A stretch of DNA of 64,000 nt from Euglena gracilis (taxonomy: Eukaryota > Euglenida > Euglenophyceae > Euglenales), in the NCBI GenBank assembly GCA_039621445.1, contig CP154955.1:58993564-59057563 (forward strand), written 5' to 3'. Positions 1 through 10,849 of this stretch are shown in pieces. Each line of letters opens with the position of its first letter. The stretch's first letter is position 1. The notes beneath the pieces were generated by a model. That model searched no databases, had not been told where the DNA came from, and worked only from the letters and a program-made list of their open reading frames with translations. The position numbers and the translations under genes are program-made.

Positions 1-140
1 GTTGACCCCCCACCAGGCCTTCCCATTCTGCTGGGGGACTTTATATTTGGGTGGCAAAACCAAACCCCCTTGGGGGAGCTTTATATTTGGGGGGTGTTTT
101 ATATTTGGGAGGGGGCTTTATATTTGGGGGGTTTATGAAG
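1..140. repeat. Cluster of TTTATATTTGGGGG motifs
   Basis: At least four copies of a TTATATTTGGG word, each joined to a G run, are packed into 140 bp together with C runs at the left edge. The same word reappears near 28460 (TTTTATATTTGGGG). It belongs to a wider class of repeats in this window that join a short AT-rich word to a homopolymeric G or C run. The left boundary lies outside the window. No gene is visible from 141 to about 730; that stretch is unique-looking AT-rich DNA. Confidence 0.6.
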
Positions 141-731
141 TTGGGCATTGACTTTGTTTCAGTTTGACTGACATGTACTGCATTTGTGTTCTGTTTATGT
201 TTACATGTTTTTAATGTTTATGTCCAGATGCACACGTTTATCTCCACATGTAACATACAGGAGTTGTATTTTTAGTCGCAAGATGGAGGGTCGGATGTGG
301 ATTGGGACACCCACGACCCCACCCAGACTCAAATGCAGCAGTGGTATCCAATTCATGCCTCAACCCACCATCGCATGTACGCTCACACATCACAGGCTTT
401 CACAACCCACTGGTGGGGGGGAAAAAGATGCCTGTTTTGTGGTTTTGGTGGTTTCCCCCTGATTTTTTTTGCTTTCTGCTGGGAAACAATCTTGACTTCA
501 ATATATTTGGAGTTTTAAAAAAATATTTTTTTCCTTATACCCAAAGCTTTTGTAATTTTCCACTTGCTCACAGATTGCGTATTTTTCAGCAGTTCTCAAA
601 GTTTCAAAAGACAGACATTTCTGCCCCAAAATGCACAAAATCGAACTTTGTTTGTCATTTTTGTACTTGGTGTTTTTGGGGGTGCATGTTGCGCTCATCC
701 GCTCGAGATTTACTGCACACAGCAACGCAAC

Positions 732-748
732 GCACACACACACGCGCG

Positions 749-779
<31 letters not shown>

Positions 780-792
780 CCACACACACACA
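732..792. repeat. (CA)n/(CG)n microsatellite upstream of an exon
   Basis: A CACACA run, a CGCGCG core and a second CACACA run lie about 30 bp upstream of the splice acceptor of the exon at 825. The position suggests it is the 3' end of an intron. Confidence 0.85.
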
Positions 793-824
793 GCAACACA
801 GCACACAAACTTCGCGGTACACAG

Positions 825-894
825 GCCCCTGCCCAGCGGCGTACGACACGGCGCAGCGGCGGAAGGCGGTCAACGCCGTGGTGCGGCAGGCGGA
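825..894 (+). CDS. Internal coding exon of a partial plus-strand gene (left gene, exon 1 visible)
   Basis: Follows a TACACAG acceptor and reads PAAYDTAQRRKAVNAVVRQA in the only frame with strong GC at third positions. It has two leading bases and ends in phase 2 before a possible GTGCAG donor. Joined to the next exon at 1197 this restores the frame (GA plus C gives Asp). A longer version reaching about 918 with a GTGCGC donor is also open. The peptide is helical and charged with no recognised domain. The gene begins upstream of any exon seen here. Confidence 0.5.
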
Positions 895-919
895 GTGCAG
901 GCTTCTTTTTAAGGAAGTG

Positions 920-1190
920 CGCACCTCCCCCCCGGGGGTGGGTGGGTGCTATGGGCAGGGAGGGGAGGGTAGGGCACTTTCGAACCCGGGGGGGGGTTTT
1001 GGGGTCGGCAGTGCTATAGCACACCTCCTTGGCGCTGAAGGCGCTGGGGGCTCGAACCTGGCCATTTTCAAGGGACATTTGGCTTAGTCGGCAGGCACCA
1101 TGGTCCAAAACGACCCCCCAGGGGGGGGGGTGCCTGGTTCGGGCCGGCACCACATAGCACAAGGCACTCCCCTCCCCCCGGGGGGGTGGT
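920..1190. repeat. C/G-run repeat DNA between exons
   Basis: Noncoding. It contains several CCCCCC/GGGGGG palindromic runs and words (GTGCCTGGTTCGG, GGCGCTGAAGGCGCTGGGG) resembling parts of the element at 44759-45058. No intact element borders are visible. Confidence 0.4.
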
Positions 1191-1196
1191 GAACAG

Positions 1197-1290
1197 CAGC
1201 CTGCGGGAGTGGTTCGCGGAGGTCGCGGTGTCCCCCCGCTTCCTCAGCGTGGCGCTGCTCCACGCGGTGGCCCGCTGGGCCCCCGGCCAG
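1197..1290 (+). CDS. Internal coding exon (left gene, exon 2)
   Basis: Acceptor GAACAG (an alternative 3 bp further, AACAGCAG) and a CAG/GTGACC donor. With one leading base it reads SLREWFAEVAVSPRFLSVAL and then LHAVARWAPGQ, nearly every codon ending in G or C. The peptide looks like a pair of amphipathic helices, as in an alpha-solenoid, but no family is identifiable. It ends in phase 0 and joins in frame to the exon at 1745. Confidence 0.65.
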
Positions 1291-1744
1291 GTGACCCCCC
1301 CCCCCCCCCAATTAGGCATCTCCAGCTCCCTTATGCCTTTGATCAACTGACCTCCAAGGGAGGGTTCACTCAGGTGTGTGTGTGTGTGCGTGTTAAAATT
1401 CTCGCGAATTATGCTTGAGAATGAGAAAAAGCCCCTCCCCAGATGCGAATGATGACAATACCACACTAACACAAGATGGTTGGCGAAAATGGGAGGATCC
1501 TGTGTGCCAGGCAGGCCTGATATGACAGCCCTCACCACACCCACTTCCGCCTCCCCGGATTCGAGGTGATCCAGCCATCAGCCAGTTACCACTTGATAGC
1601 TGCCCCCCCCCCCCCGCTAGGCCCCCCTCCTTCTTACATTGCAAAATTGGCCCCCTAAAGTTGGCCTTTGGCCTTTTGCACATGGCCGCCATAATCCTTG
1701 CCATGCAAATTTGGCCCCCATACGGTTGGCCCTTAACGTTTGAG
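1291..1744. other. Intron between left-gene exons 2 and 3
   Basis: No coding signal. It starts at a GT donor, holds a C14 run, a short GT run at 1374-1391, a C13 run near 1603 and repeated TTGGCCCC words (1647-1730) that look like a degenerate short repeat. Confidence 0.4.
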
Positions 1745-1888
1745 CTGCCGCGCCCATTCATGTTCAGGCGACGGCCGCTTGTTGTGCTCGGGGGGCCGCC
1801 TGCGCCCGCCGGGTGGCTGTTGCGGGACATGGTCACGGCCGACTACTGCAACCGGGACGCCCTCCGCTTCGCCCCGGGCGGTCCATAA
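1745..1888 (+). CDS. Coding exon, possibly terminal (left gene, exon 3)
   Basis: In phase 0 after a TTTGAG acceptor it reads LPRPFMFRRRPLVVLGG, then APAGWLLRDMVTADYCNRD, then ALRFAPGGP and a TAA stop at 1886-1888. An alternative acceptor is TTCAG at 1767. It may be the last exon, or it may splice at a weak GTCCAT donor after 1880. The GGGCGGTCCATAAG at its end resembles the terminal repeat of the hAT-like elements in this window, so the stop could come from an insertion. The three exons from 825 give 102 codons including the stop. Product unknown. Confidence 0.55.
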   Translation: MPRPFMFRRRPLVVLGGPPAPAGWLLRDMVTADYCNRDALRFAPGGP

Positions 1889-1909
1889 GGGGCGGGGAGT
1901 TTTTTTTAT

Positions 1910-2240
1910 ACCTTCAGGGCCGCCTCTTTAGGACCGCCTTTAATAGGCCTAAGGGACGGCCAATGGCCGACCCGGGGATCGAACCGGGCAAAAAAAAATC
2001 AAAAAGTGGAAGCAACGCAAATTTTTGATGTTTTGGGTGATGGGCGATGGTCCAAGGATGCCAGAAATCACTTTTTCTTAGGCGGCGCGAATTGCCCAAA
2101 TTTTTTGCCATTTTTTCCGGCGTTTGGGGTGCGCGGGTTTCCGTGTACCATACCCCACCGTTTTGTGCCCAAAATTTTGAGAGAGTGGCACCAGCACAAA
2201 TTTTGGGTCGATTAGGGTCCGTTTTGAGCATTTCGACAAA
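1910..2240. repeat. Decayed relative of the CAGGGCGGTCCTTAAG element family
   Basis: Shares GATGGGCGATGGTCCAAGGA with the interior of the element at 49562-49868, and CAGGGCCGCC with its ends. A stretch at 1970-1988 read on the minus strand (GGTTCGATCCC) matches a tRNA B-box, but no A-box or cloverleaf is present, so I do not call a tRNA. No clear target duplication. Confidence 0.4.
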
Positions 2241-2551
2241 ATGACGATTTTGAAAATTTATGGTCGTTTTAGGGGGGGTTTTGGAAAACACCCCCTGGAA
2301 CGCCTTGAAATTTTGAAAAACAGAAAACAGTGGGAGAGCACCTGGCCTCCGGAGGCCCGGTTGTTTGGCGATGCTACCGGACCCCCCCTCTGGAGGGGGG
2401 GTGACACGGTGTTGCAGGTGAAGAAGAGGCAACCGCTTAAGCAACCCGCGCATTTTTGAACCTCTCGTGAGTCCCGAGGTCCAGTGATGGGGGAGGTGAA
2501 CACACAGCACTGCCCAAAAGACGCTATAATTTCTTGGAAGGGATGTTTTAA

Positions 2552-4547
2552 GCGGTAAACCGCGCAAAATTGACTTTTGTGATGAGGAGATGCTGGCCTT
2601 ACGGAGGGGACTGGCCTGGGAATAAAGGTAAAAATGAGGTTAGGCGGTTTACCGCCCAAAGAAAGGATGAGCCCTCAGGCGGAAACCCGCGCAGAAGGGT
2701 TTCAGAATGAGAACAGTTCGTGTTTGTGGATGACACGTAGGAGCAGGAATTGGGAACGCGCAGAAACCTCCAGAAGTCGGTCATCACGTGAAGTTGTTAA
2801 TGAACAAGTTTGGGGGAGAGGGAGGGGATTTTGAGACGTTGTTGAATGGTAGCAGTGGGCGGTTATCCGCGTACTTCGCTTTTGCTTTGCGCGGGTTTCC
2901 GCACAGATGTGGTTTGGGCGGAAACCCGCGTGGAGCTTGTTGCTGTCCTGATGGGTTGTGTTTGTGATATTTCGGTGTCCCAGTATTGTCGGTGTCAGTG
3001 GTGACGTGTGGCGACATCGTTTTTGAAAGTTGGGTGAGACAGGTTGAAAGGGAGCTGTGGCTGCTGCGCCGGGACAGCAAGTACCCGAGCAGGCGGAAAC
3101 CCGCCTGGCATTTGAGCAGGAAGTGGACACCCTCCTCTCCAATGAGGAGGCGGTAATGTTCCCCCTGGCTAGTGGTGAAGGGGTGGCCGCAGGGACAGCA
3201 GTGGAACGCACGTGTCAGTTGCCAGGTGAGCTGCGGTAGAGAAGATATTTTGTTATTGTCCCGAAAAATAGCCAAAAACCTGAGATTGATTTCTCAGGAG
3301 GAACAAAAGCACCTCCCAGGGCCCTCCTCCCGGAACCCAACGGTTTTGGTGGCCCAAAATCAGGGTTTGGGGAAGGCTGACGAAGAAGTGATTCAAGATA
3401 CGGACGGAGAAACGCCTGTTTCAGCCGCTGGTGGCAGCAATCGAACAATTTTGTAGGGTTTTGGGAAGGAGTCCTCCAAGTTCTGAAAAATTCAAGGTCT
3501 TTTTAATTGTGGTTTGAAAGAGTTTTACAGCATTTTTCCTTTGAAAAGCTGCAGTTTTTGCTGAATTTCAGACAGAATGCCCAAACCACCTCTTTTTTTC
3601 TGACTCTTCCTCCTTCGGGGTCGGCAACATGCCTCCGGAGGAGGCAACGGTGGTCTCCACAGTCAGAAGCCGTGTGGGAGGGGGATAAACCAGAAGGCGG
3701 TCGTTCTCAACCAACGCCGGGTCAACGTTTGACCCGGTGCATCTGGCTTCCATCCATGTTACGACTCTCAACGCAAGTGTGTCCGGTCTTTTTGGAAACC
3801 ACCCCTGCTCTGAGTGCCCAAGTTTAAGGGCTGGCCGTCTCTCCTCGTTTGGTCAAACCCTGCTGGTGCAATCTCCTCTCCCTGGTTTCCATAAACCTCC
3901 ACCCCTCAAACTCACCACAACACGCCAGACACCATTCAGTTGCAAACTGCCTGGCAACCTGGCAACAAAGTCTGTCGTCCGTGTCCTCTGCAAAGGTTCA
4001 CCCCTGTGCCTGGTGTCACAAGTAGGGTTGCAAAACTTTGCCAACAAACCGGCAGAGTTCGTTTCCAGGGTGGTTTCCATCTCCACCCCCACCCCATCGT
4101 CCACAAATGCTTTGCTTTTTCTGCCCACCCTTAACCCGGTCAGGCGGTTTCCCGCCTGACTTCTCTGACATCACAGCTGGTATGCCCCCCCCCCATACCT
4201 TCTACCAATCATCAACGGTTTGTGTTATGGTACGCAGTAATCCGCGCACCATTCTTTGTTTTCAGTTGTAGGCGGTAATCCGCGTACAAGTTCATTCTGC
4301 GCGGATAACCGCCTAAACATTTGACTCCGTCGTCTGTCACCTCTTGTTTCGTTTTACGCGGTTATCCGCACACACACTCAATACTCGTTCATTTCTCAAA
4401 TGCTGTTAATATCATAAACCATGAAGACACAGCCCCATGTCACACCCATTCAAAGTCAGTGTTTTTCAACCTATTTCAAACATTTCTAGTACACCCCCAA
4501 CTCACACAATTCACACACCATCGTAAATCGTTTAAGCGGAATACCGC
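2552..4547. repeat. Cluster of GCGG-N4-CCGC hairpins
   Basis: Thirteen copies of a 12-bp inverted repeat with an exact 4-bp AT-rich spacer: 2552 (TAAA), 2644 (TTTA), 2679 (AAAC), 2859 (TTAT), 2891 (GTTT), 2918 (AAAC), 3093 (AAAC), 4144 (TTTC, arms extended to 9 bp at 4139-4160), 4234 (TAAT, one arm mismatch), 4272 (TAAT), 4301 (ATAA), 4358 (TTAT) and 4536 (AATA). Six of them recur in the tandem copy (11192-11600). No coding exon is convincing here. Confidence 0.8.
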
Positions 4548-4811
4548 GCAAAACCACTTTCATAAAATTTGGCCCAAAGCTGCCACACACCCCTCTCAAC
4601 CTAAAATTTTGTTCCCTTTTAGGGGGGTTTTAAAACAGCCAAAAAACGTCAAAAAAACGCAAAAATCGGTTGCGCAATTCGCGCCGCCTAAGTTTTTTCC
4701 CCCCGAAATTGACCCGTTTTTTTTTTGCCAAAATATGGCCATTTTTTTCGTCCATTTCCTATAAATTTTTCATATAATTCTCTGTGCTGGGAAGTTTTTG
4801 TTTGCGTTAAG

Positions 4812-4874
4812 TACCGCCCTGGCTTCGCCACGCTGGACCTGGGCCTCGGTGCGCCGAGCCTGAGCTTCACGACG
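4812..4874 (+). CDS. Exon-like block in duplication copy 1
   Basis: A 63-bp GC3-rich block between a TTAAG acceptor and a strong ACG/GTGAGC donor, reading YRPGFATLDLGLGAPSLSFT. It is phase 0 at both ends. A longer start at 4793 would add VFVCVK and would join in phase to the left gene if exon 3 splices at 1880. Its left part overlaps sequence resembling the GCTTAAGNACCGCCCTGG end of the hAT-like family, so the upstream border is uncertain. Product unknown. Confidence 0.4.
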
Positions 4875-5041
4875 GTGAGCAGTGGGCTGTGGCCTGAGTG
4901 CCCGTGGCACCGTGGCACCGTGGCACGAGTGCGGTTGTGCCGAAGTACTTAAAGTGGATCGCTTGTTGTATTTGTTCTTTCTTTATTTATTCCTTTTTGT
5001 ACAGGAAAGGAATCAGGGCTGAAGGAGAGTACAGACTTCAC

Positions 5042-5449
5042 TTACCCCCCCCCCCTATGTCCAACGACCCCCCTATGTCCAATGACCACCCCCCCCCCGG
5101 TCAGAGGACACCTTTTTGGAGGTTTGATCCACTTTTTGTTCGCGGCGTGAAGCGCCGGGACGAAAAATTTTACCCAAAAATTGGAAAATTTGGCCAAAGT
5201 GCCATTTTTGACACTTTTTGGACAAAAATTTGTCAAAATTGCCCAAAATTTTCGGCGCAAAGCGGGAAGGGAAAATTTGGCATTTTTGGGTGGGACCCGG
5301 GTACCCACCAACTTTCTTTTGACCCCATGTCCAACGACCACCCCCCCCCGGTCAGAGGACACCTTTTTGGTCACTACCCTATGTCCAACGACCCCCCCCC
5401 CCGGTCAGAGGACAGAGGTTACCGGTCATTGGACATAGGGGGGGGGTAA
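5042..5449. mobile_element. Short inverted-repeat element, TATGTCCAACGACC family
   Basis: Terminal inverted repeats TTACCCCCCCCC followed by CTATGTCCAACGACC on the left, with the reverse complement (variant CCAATGACC) on the right. The family word recurs internally at least four times, each next to a C run and GGTCAGAGGACA. A TCAC duplication flanks it at 5038-5041 and 5450-5453. Four bases is weak support for the exact borders. No protein is encoded. Confidence 0.6.
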
Positions 5450-5656
5450 TCACCCCCCACAACTGTGCACTGTGATTCGCAACTATCTGTGAGGTATGAA
5501 TAATTGAAGAAGAATTCTCTTGGCTATTTGCTGTTTGCTTTGTCCTTCGGGTGCAAAGATGGATGGACGGAACGAAAGATCAACTTTATTCCCAAGGCCA
5601 AACCAACACCTCTTTGGCTATTTTCTTACACGTGCATACGAAGGAAGTGCCCCGAG

Positions 5657-6015
5657 CAGACAATTGCTTAAGCACTGACCAACCCCCCCCCCCCCCCGGG
5701 GGGGGGGGTGACTGGTTTTTTCAAAGTGACTGACTGGTTTTTGGCCCGGACCCCCCCCCCCCCCCGGGGGGGGGGTCGGCCAAGAGTGGGCAAAAGTGGC
5801 TTGAGTGACCCCGGCGCCGAAGGCGCCGGAAAAATTTTTTGGGCCTAAAATGGCCTAAAGTGACTGGAAAGTGGCCGTTTTTCTGAGTGGCCGACCCCCC
5901 CCCCCCGGGGGGGTAGTGACTGGCTGGTTTTTTGAAAATGAGTGACTGACTGGTTTTTTAAAAAGTGGAGTGACCCCCCCCCCCCCCCCCCCGGGGGTCG
6001 GTAAGCAATTGTATG
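5657..6015. mobile_element. Non-autonomous hAT-like element with 8-bp target duplication
   Basis: Ends CAGACAATTGCTTA and, inverted, CATACAATTGCTTA. It is flanked by the perfect direct repeat GCCCCGAG at 5649-5656 and 6016-6023. The interior consists of repeated GACTGGTTTTT words and CCCCGGGG runs. An 8-bp duplication with CA-starting ends is typical of hAT transposons. No transposase is present. Confidence 0.75.
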
Positions 6016-6083
6016 GCCCCGAGCCCCGCCTAGCGAACTGACCCTGGTGATTTGAATGCAATTTGAATGCAATTTTTGTGTTT

Positions 6084-6489
6084 TACCTCCCCCCCCTTGT
6101 CTAAGCACCACCCTTGTCTAAGCACCACCCCCCCGGTTCTTACCCATCTTTTTAAAGGTCATCGTCATGGGGAGGTTTATTTTGTTTGCATTTTTAAGGG
6201 AAATTTCTCAAAAATTTCGAAATTTCTGCAACTTCTGAGACCTGATTTGGTGAGGTATTGTTGATTTCTGCATCCAAATGTGTGTAAGTTCAACAATGGA
6301 CGTCCAAAATAAGGGGAATTTTTCCTTTTCGGCGCGAAGCGCTGGATTTTTTTTTTGCAGTCAAATTTTTCCCCCTTGTCTAAGCACCACCCCCCTGGTT
6401 CTTACCCATATTTTGGCAAAATAAGCACCCCCCCCCCCCCCGGTTCTTACCCATCTTTTCCGGTTCTTAGACAAGGGGGGGGGGAGGTA
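6084..6489. repeat. TTGTCTAAGCACC inverted-repeat element
   Basis: Left end TACCTCCCCCCCTTGTCTAAG, with the matching inverted end at 6465-6489. The words TTGTCTAAGCACCACC and GGTTCTTACCCATCT recur inside next to C runs. No target duplication is visible. Probably a small DNA element or a tandemly expanded repeat. Confidence 0.5.
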
Positions 6490-6539
6490 CGCTGGGAATT
6501 TTTTTTTACAATTCACAATTTTATTTTATATACAAAATA

Positions 6540-6640
6540 TTAAATATAATATATATATATATATATATATATAAATATTGTACATTATATGTAATAAATA
6601 TAAATATATATATATATATTATTTATATAGTCTATTTCTA
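6540..6640. repeat. AT microsatellite
   Basis: TATATA runs of variable interruption upstream of the exon at 6806. The duplicate at about 13605-13695 differs in length and interruptions. Confidence 0.85.
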
Positions 6641-6805
6641 TTTATTTATGTATTTATTTTCCTTGTTTTTTTTGGGCTTGTTTTCTCCCCTGGTTTCTTG
6701 CTTTCATGTCTGTTCCCTTTTTCATTCCTTTTGCCCCCTGCCGGGCCACACCTGCACACTTCCGACCGTCCACACCCCACTGGATGCATCCCTGGCGAAC
6801 TACAG

Positions 6806-6872
6806 CTTTGCGCGCCTGCGGGGGGACCCGGAGCTGGAGGCGGAGACGGAGACCGAGGAAGAAAAGCTGTGA
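6806..6872 (+). CDS. Terminal exon with acidic C-terminus (copy 1)
   Basis: After a CTACAG acceptor and one leading base it reads FARLRGDPELEAETETEEEK, then Leu and a TGA stop at 6870-6872. Third positions are almost all G or C, which picks this frame over two other open ones. Upstream (6660-6800) is pyrimidine-rich with no other AG. An acidic tail is the only visible feature. Phase 2 is needed from the previous exon, which the block at 4812 does not supply, so an exon is missing or they belong to different genes. Confidence 0.5.
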
Positions 6873-9800
6873 CGGAATAGTACCCCCTCCAACCCGTTGG
6901 CGGCTGTTTGTCAGAAGTGGCTGACCGCAGCACTGCTTCGTGTTTGTCTCTCATGAGGAGGGGGATGACGAGCCAGCGGTGTGGCCACGGAAAACATCTC
7001 ATGGGGCGGAGACATTGCAAAGGGTTGTGCAGCATACTGACCAAGGTGGGGCAGCAGCCTTGACATTGGACGCAATTCTGTTGGTCAGCTCCTTTTTTTT
7101 TTGCCGGTGGTGACTCGCTGCGCGATACCCCGCCTGTGGAAAGTGACCTCAGGGTCGTGGAGAACAGTCACCAGTCACTGGCCGACCCCCTCCCCCGGGT
7201 GGGGGGGACGGGTGTGTGACAATGCCAGTCGGATTGACTGACTGTTTTTGGTAAAGTGGAAGTGACACCGTTCTCCCGGGGGGTGATAATTGTTTCGGGA
7301 CGTGACGCATTGGTGGGGTAGGACGTGTTTATAAGGTTGATTACTTTTCGTGTTGTTTTGAATTTATGTTTTAATATTGAAATTTTGAAAAAAATTTTAT
7401 GAAAATTGTTAGCTTTGAGCTTGATGATGAGGGACCAGCCCGGTTTGAAATGCCGCGGCCCTCCCGAGGGGGAGCAGAGCAGCACTTCCAGACGACCTGA
7501 CCCCCTGAGCCGCCGTTCTGCGGATGGCCCTTTCTTTGGTGGGAGGGTTGCGTGGCAGCTGTGATGGCAGCTGAGAGGAACCTCTTTGGCTAAGCACCCC
7601 CCCCCCCCCCCCCCGGTCCCCCTTTTTTCACCCACTCCACCAATCCATCCCTCTACCAGGCATTATTTTTTTCAGGCGAGAATCCTAAAAAAAAATTAAG
7701 ATTTTTTTTTTAAGGCGGCGGGGGGGTACAAGTCCCATTAACAGCACACCCATTGTTATTGGATGTGGGATCAAATGAAAGTCGCACATCTGAAGGCTGT
7801 GTAGAGCTTACTGGAAAGATTCACAGAAGCATTTGGTGTTGAATATTTCTATTCCCATTGATCAACCACGAGGCTGCGAAGCTGCCGAATGCATTACTCT
7901 TATTCCCTTCCGAATTGTTTGACCACTGCCGAGTTTTTTTTGATTGTTTTGCTTCCTTTTAAAAAATAGGGTCGCATCACTGGGACCAGATAGGGTTTGT
8001 TATTTGGAAATACGTGGAAATTTGTAGATGCACAGAAATAGGTGATCGTTGACTGAAACTTTCAAATTTGGCTCAACCTTCGGAGCTCATTTTTTTTTTA
8101 CAACACACAATACATTTTTTTTCACAGTTTCTGATTTTTGTGCTGTTTGGTAGGTTTGATTTTGGATTCCCAATTCAAACTGACGTGTGACAGGAGGGAA
8201 GCGCAGCACCTGATACACCGTACGCACTGTGCGTCCCCAGTCCTGCCCCTCTTGCGCTTCCTCTTCCTCCCCAAGCCAAATCCCTGACACCTGGCTACTG
8301 TTTCGTTTTTCGTTGTATTTTCTTCAGGATTTGGCCATCTGAGGACTTGTTTCTCATGGACCTGAGAACCTTTGGAATGTTCATAGCCATGTATCCTGGT
8401 TCTGGTTGGTTGGGCAGGGTTATCTATCATCTGGGGAGAAGCATTTGGCTTTGGACGAAAATGGCCGTCCATTTGCAGAATGGTTTTGTGTGCTGTTAGA
8501 TTGAGCACAAAATTTTGACTTGAAAACAAAATTCATTGCCATCACATTTTGGGGTTCATTTCAATCAACAAGCTTCAACACTATCCAAGCACAACTGCAT
8601 ATTTTGGCAGTTGAGAGGTCCCCAGAGGGTAGTTACACCCCCCACCAAGGATGATCTGGCTTTATTTGTTAGCGCATCCCTGCAATGCATCCTCTTTTGG
8701 GGGTAGTAAGTCACCGGCTTTATTCGTTGGCCCATTCCTGGAAACAGCTTTTTGGGAGGCGTTGTGCTGGGGGGGGGTGTAAGTCACCACACTGTGTGTT
8801 CTGTGTGGGTATAAGTCGCCATGTGCCTGACACTGTGAGGGGCACCTGTACCTCATGACACTGTGAGGGGGACCTACTCAGGCCTTGCCCAGCCCTGCCT
8901 CCAGTGCCTGCCAGTCTGCCCCCGCCTGCAAGCGGCAGCCTCGCCCTGCCTGGCCGGTTCCCCTGGCCCCCCACTGCGTGCCAGCTCCGGCTCTCTTTCA
9001 TTTGGAACACGCAGGGGAGGGGACGGGTTGTCCGGACCCAGTTGTGGGGGGGGGGGAAACCGTGAGGTCTGGGTCCAGCCGAAAATTCCTGGCATAAAGT
9101 TCAGGAGGTTTTCACAGGAGGAGATCTCAAAGCTGATGGGGTTTGACGTTTTTTTCCCCATAAAAAACATGGATCCCCCCCCCCCCCGATGGGTCCTGTG
9201 CCCATCTGAGTGGGAGGGAGATGCTTGGCCCGAGCTGCTGTTAAAAAGAAACCCGGGCTTGCCTCTGTCAGGAGCGCTCCGTTCCCCTCCCCTGTCGGTT
9301 CTCTCCCTGTACTCCAGCATAGTCCGCCGAACCCCCCCCCCCGACCCGAAACGCACGCTTTTCACCCTCGTTATTGTACCTCTTAACATGAAAGACTGCT
9401 TGGTACTCTTTTCCCAATGGCAGGCAGGTGTGGTTTTTCTCATTTTGCTGGTTACGCCACCCACATGCCGGTAGCACCTGCTCCGATAAAAAAAATGGTT
9501 CAAATCCAGCCAAAAGTAAAAAAGACCAAGAATAGCTTTGAAATCGCCACAAAGATGGTGAAAATGATCCCCCCCAAAAAGCAAAATGGTATGGGCCTAA
9601 GACGCCATACACTTGCTCAAACTGGCCCAAATTAGCCCAAAATGCCCCAGATTGGCAAAAAAAATCGAAAATTCTCAACATGGGTAATATGAGAGAACAA
9701 TGGAAAATGGTGGATCATGAATCGAAGATATGGGTTTGAAAATTTTGCAAAAAAATTGCAGCATCGTCCAGCATCGTCCAGCATCATTAGAGGTGCTTGG

Positions 9801-10635
9801 AGAGGGGAGCTGCATGGGAAAGCCTGGTGGGGGGGTCGACCCTCCCCCCCCCACCCACAACCCATTGGGTTCCAGGAATTTCTGTACATCCTGGCTGGGG
9901 GGGGGGGAGGTCCGACTGGCAGCCGGGCCAAAACCCGGTTGGTACCCAAAAACTGCAAATCTAGTTGCGATTTTCAGGTGACCCCCCCAAAAACCTTGGT
10001 CTTTTTCGCCCCTTTTTCAAATATTTCAAATTTCGGCGCTTGGCATGAATTTTTTTGGCCCAGCCCGTCTTTGCCGGCCCAGCTTTATTTTGAACGACCC
10101 TGGGGGAAGGTCCACAGCTGGGAGTTGCTGGCTTGAAAAAAGGTGGCTGGACCCCACCGTCCCCTCTAGCCAGGGGGGGGAAAACCCTGGTTTGTTCATT
10201 TGAAGGCTAATTGGGGAAAATTGGTCACGGGGAGAAAATTGGTCTGAAAGATTTTTAAGTCGAAATTATTTGCTGGCATAGTTTTTCTGAATGCACACAC
10301 ATACTTACATACAGGAAAAACGGCAAACAGTCAAGGTCTTCCGATTTTGAAAATTGCTTGTAAACTCAAGCAAAACAAACTTGTGCATCCCCCACTGGTC
10401 ACACTAATGAGCCAGGCAGGACCAGAACCCCTAACAAATTTTTAGAGTGGAATGTAGCCCAAAGACCATGGCAGTTCTCAAGGTCGGGGCCTAATGGAAA
10501 CTCACTGACATTTGTCCCTGACACGGTGGACGGTGCTGGGAAATTTAAATGGCCAGTGTTTGGGAAGTGGAGTGGGCAATACCCGGGAAACTGTCTCCAG
10601 CAGGTACGTAGGTAGGAGACAGGCCCTGTAAGGAC
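6873..10635. other. Long noncoding stretch inside duplication copy 1
   Basis: I see no convincing exon. Contents include a C18 run near 7597, TGACTGACTG/CCCCGGGG words at 7190-7290, a T-run-rich part at 7650-7720, mixed sequence at 7750-8700, a GC-rich block at 8880-9010 whose coding status is unclear, GGGGGG/CCCCCC pairs at 9830-9910, and unique AT-rich DNA to 10620. The same description applies to 13941-17699 in copy 2. Confidence 0.4.
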
Positions 10636-10849
10636 CAGGGCGGTCCTTAAGCAGGGGGGGGGGGAATGCGTTTCGCATTTTTTCGCATTTTTGCGCATTT
10701 TTTGTAGACACCAGAAATCACCCTTTTCCCCGATGTCGACCTGTTCTTGCCGAAAAATGCCCAATTTCTTTTCCCATTTTCCGGTGGATTTTGCATTGAG
10801 TGTGCTGGGACAGCGGAGTTTTTTTTTTATTTGCTTAAGCACCGCCCTG
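10636..10849. mobile_element. Non-autonomous hAT-like element, CAGGGCGGTCCTTAAG family
   Basis: Terminal inverted repeats CAGGGCGGTCCTTAAGCA and CAGGGCGGTGCTTAAGCA (17 of 18 match), flanked by the perfect 8-bp repeat GTAAGGAC at 10628-10635 and 10850-10857. The interior shares GATGTCGACCTGTTCT and TGAGTGTGCTGGGACAGC with the longer copy at 49562-49868. 214 bp, no coding capacity. Confidence 0.85.

Noticed and set aside
1960-1995. tRNA B-box-like GGTTCGATCCC on the minus strand (also near 47520 and 49640)
   Set aside because: No A-box at the right distance, no acceptor stem and no cloverleaf. Probably chance or a relic of a tRNA-derived repeat.
8122-8529. 135-codon minus-strand frame, duplicated at 15189-15596
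   Set aside because: It lacks the GC3 bias of the convincing exons and shows no domain or splice context. Its conservation between copies follows from the recent duplication.
8882-9030. GC-rich block (and its copy near 15950) open in several frames on both strands, possibly an exon
   Set aside because: An acceptor-like CTCAG is present, but there is no donor and no single preferred frame.
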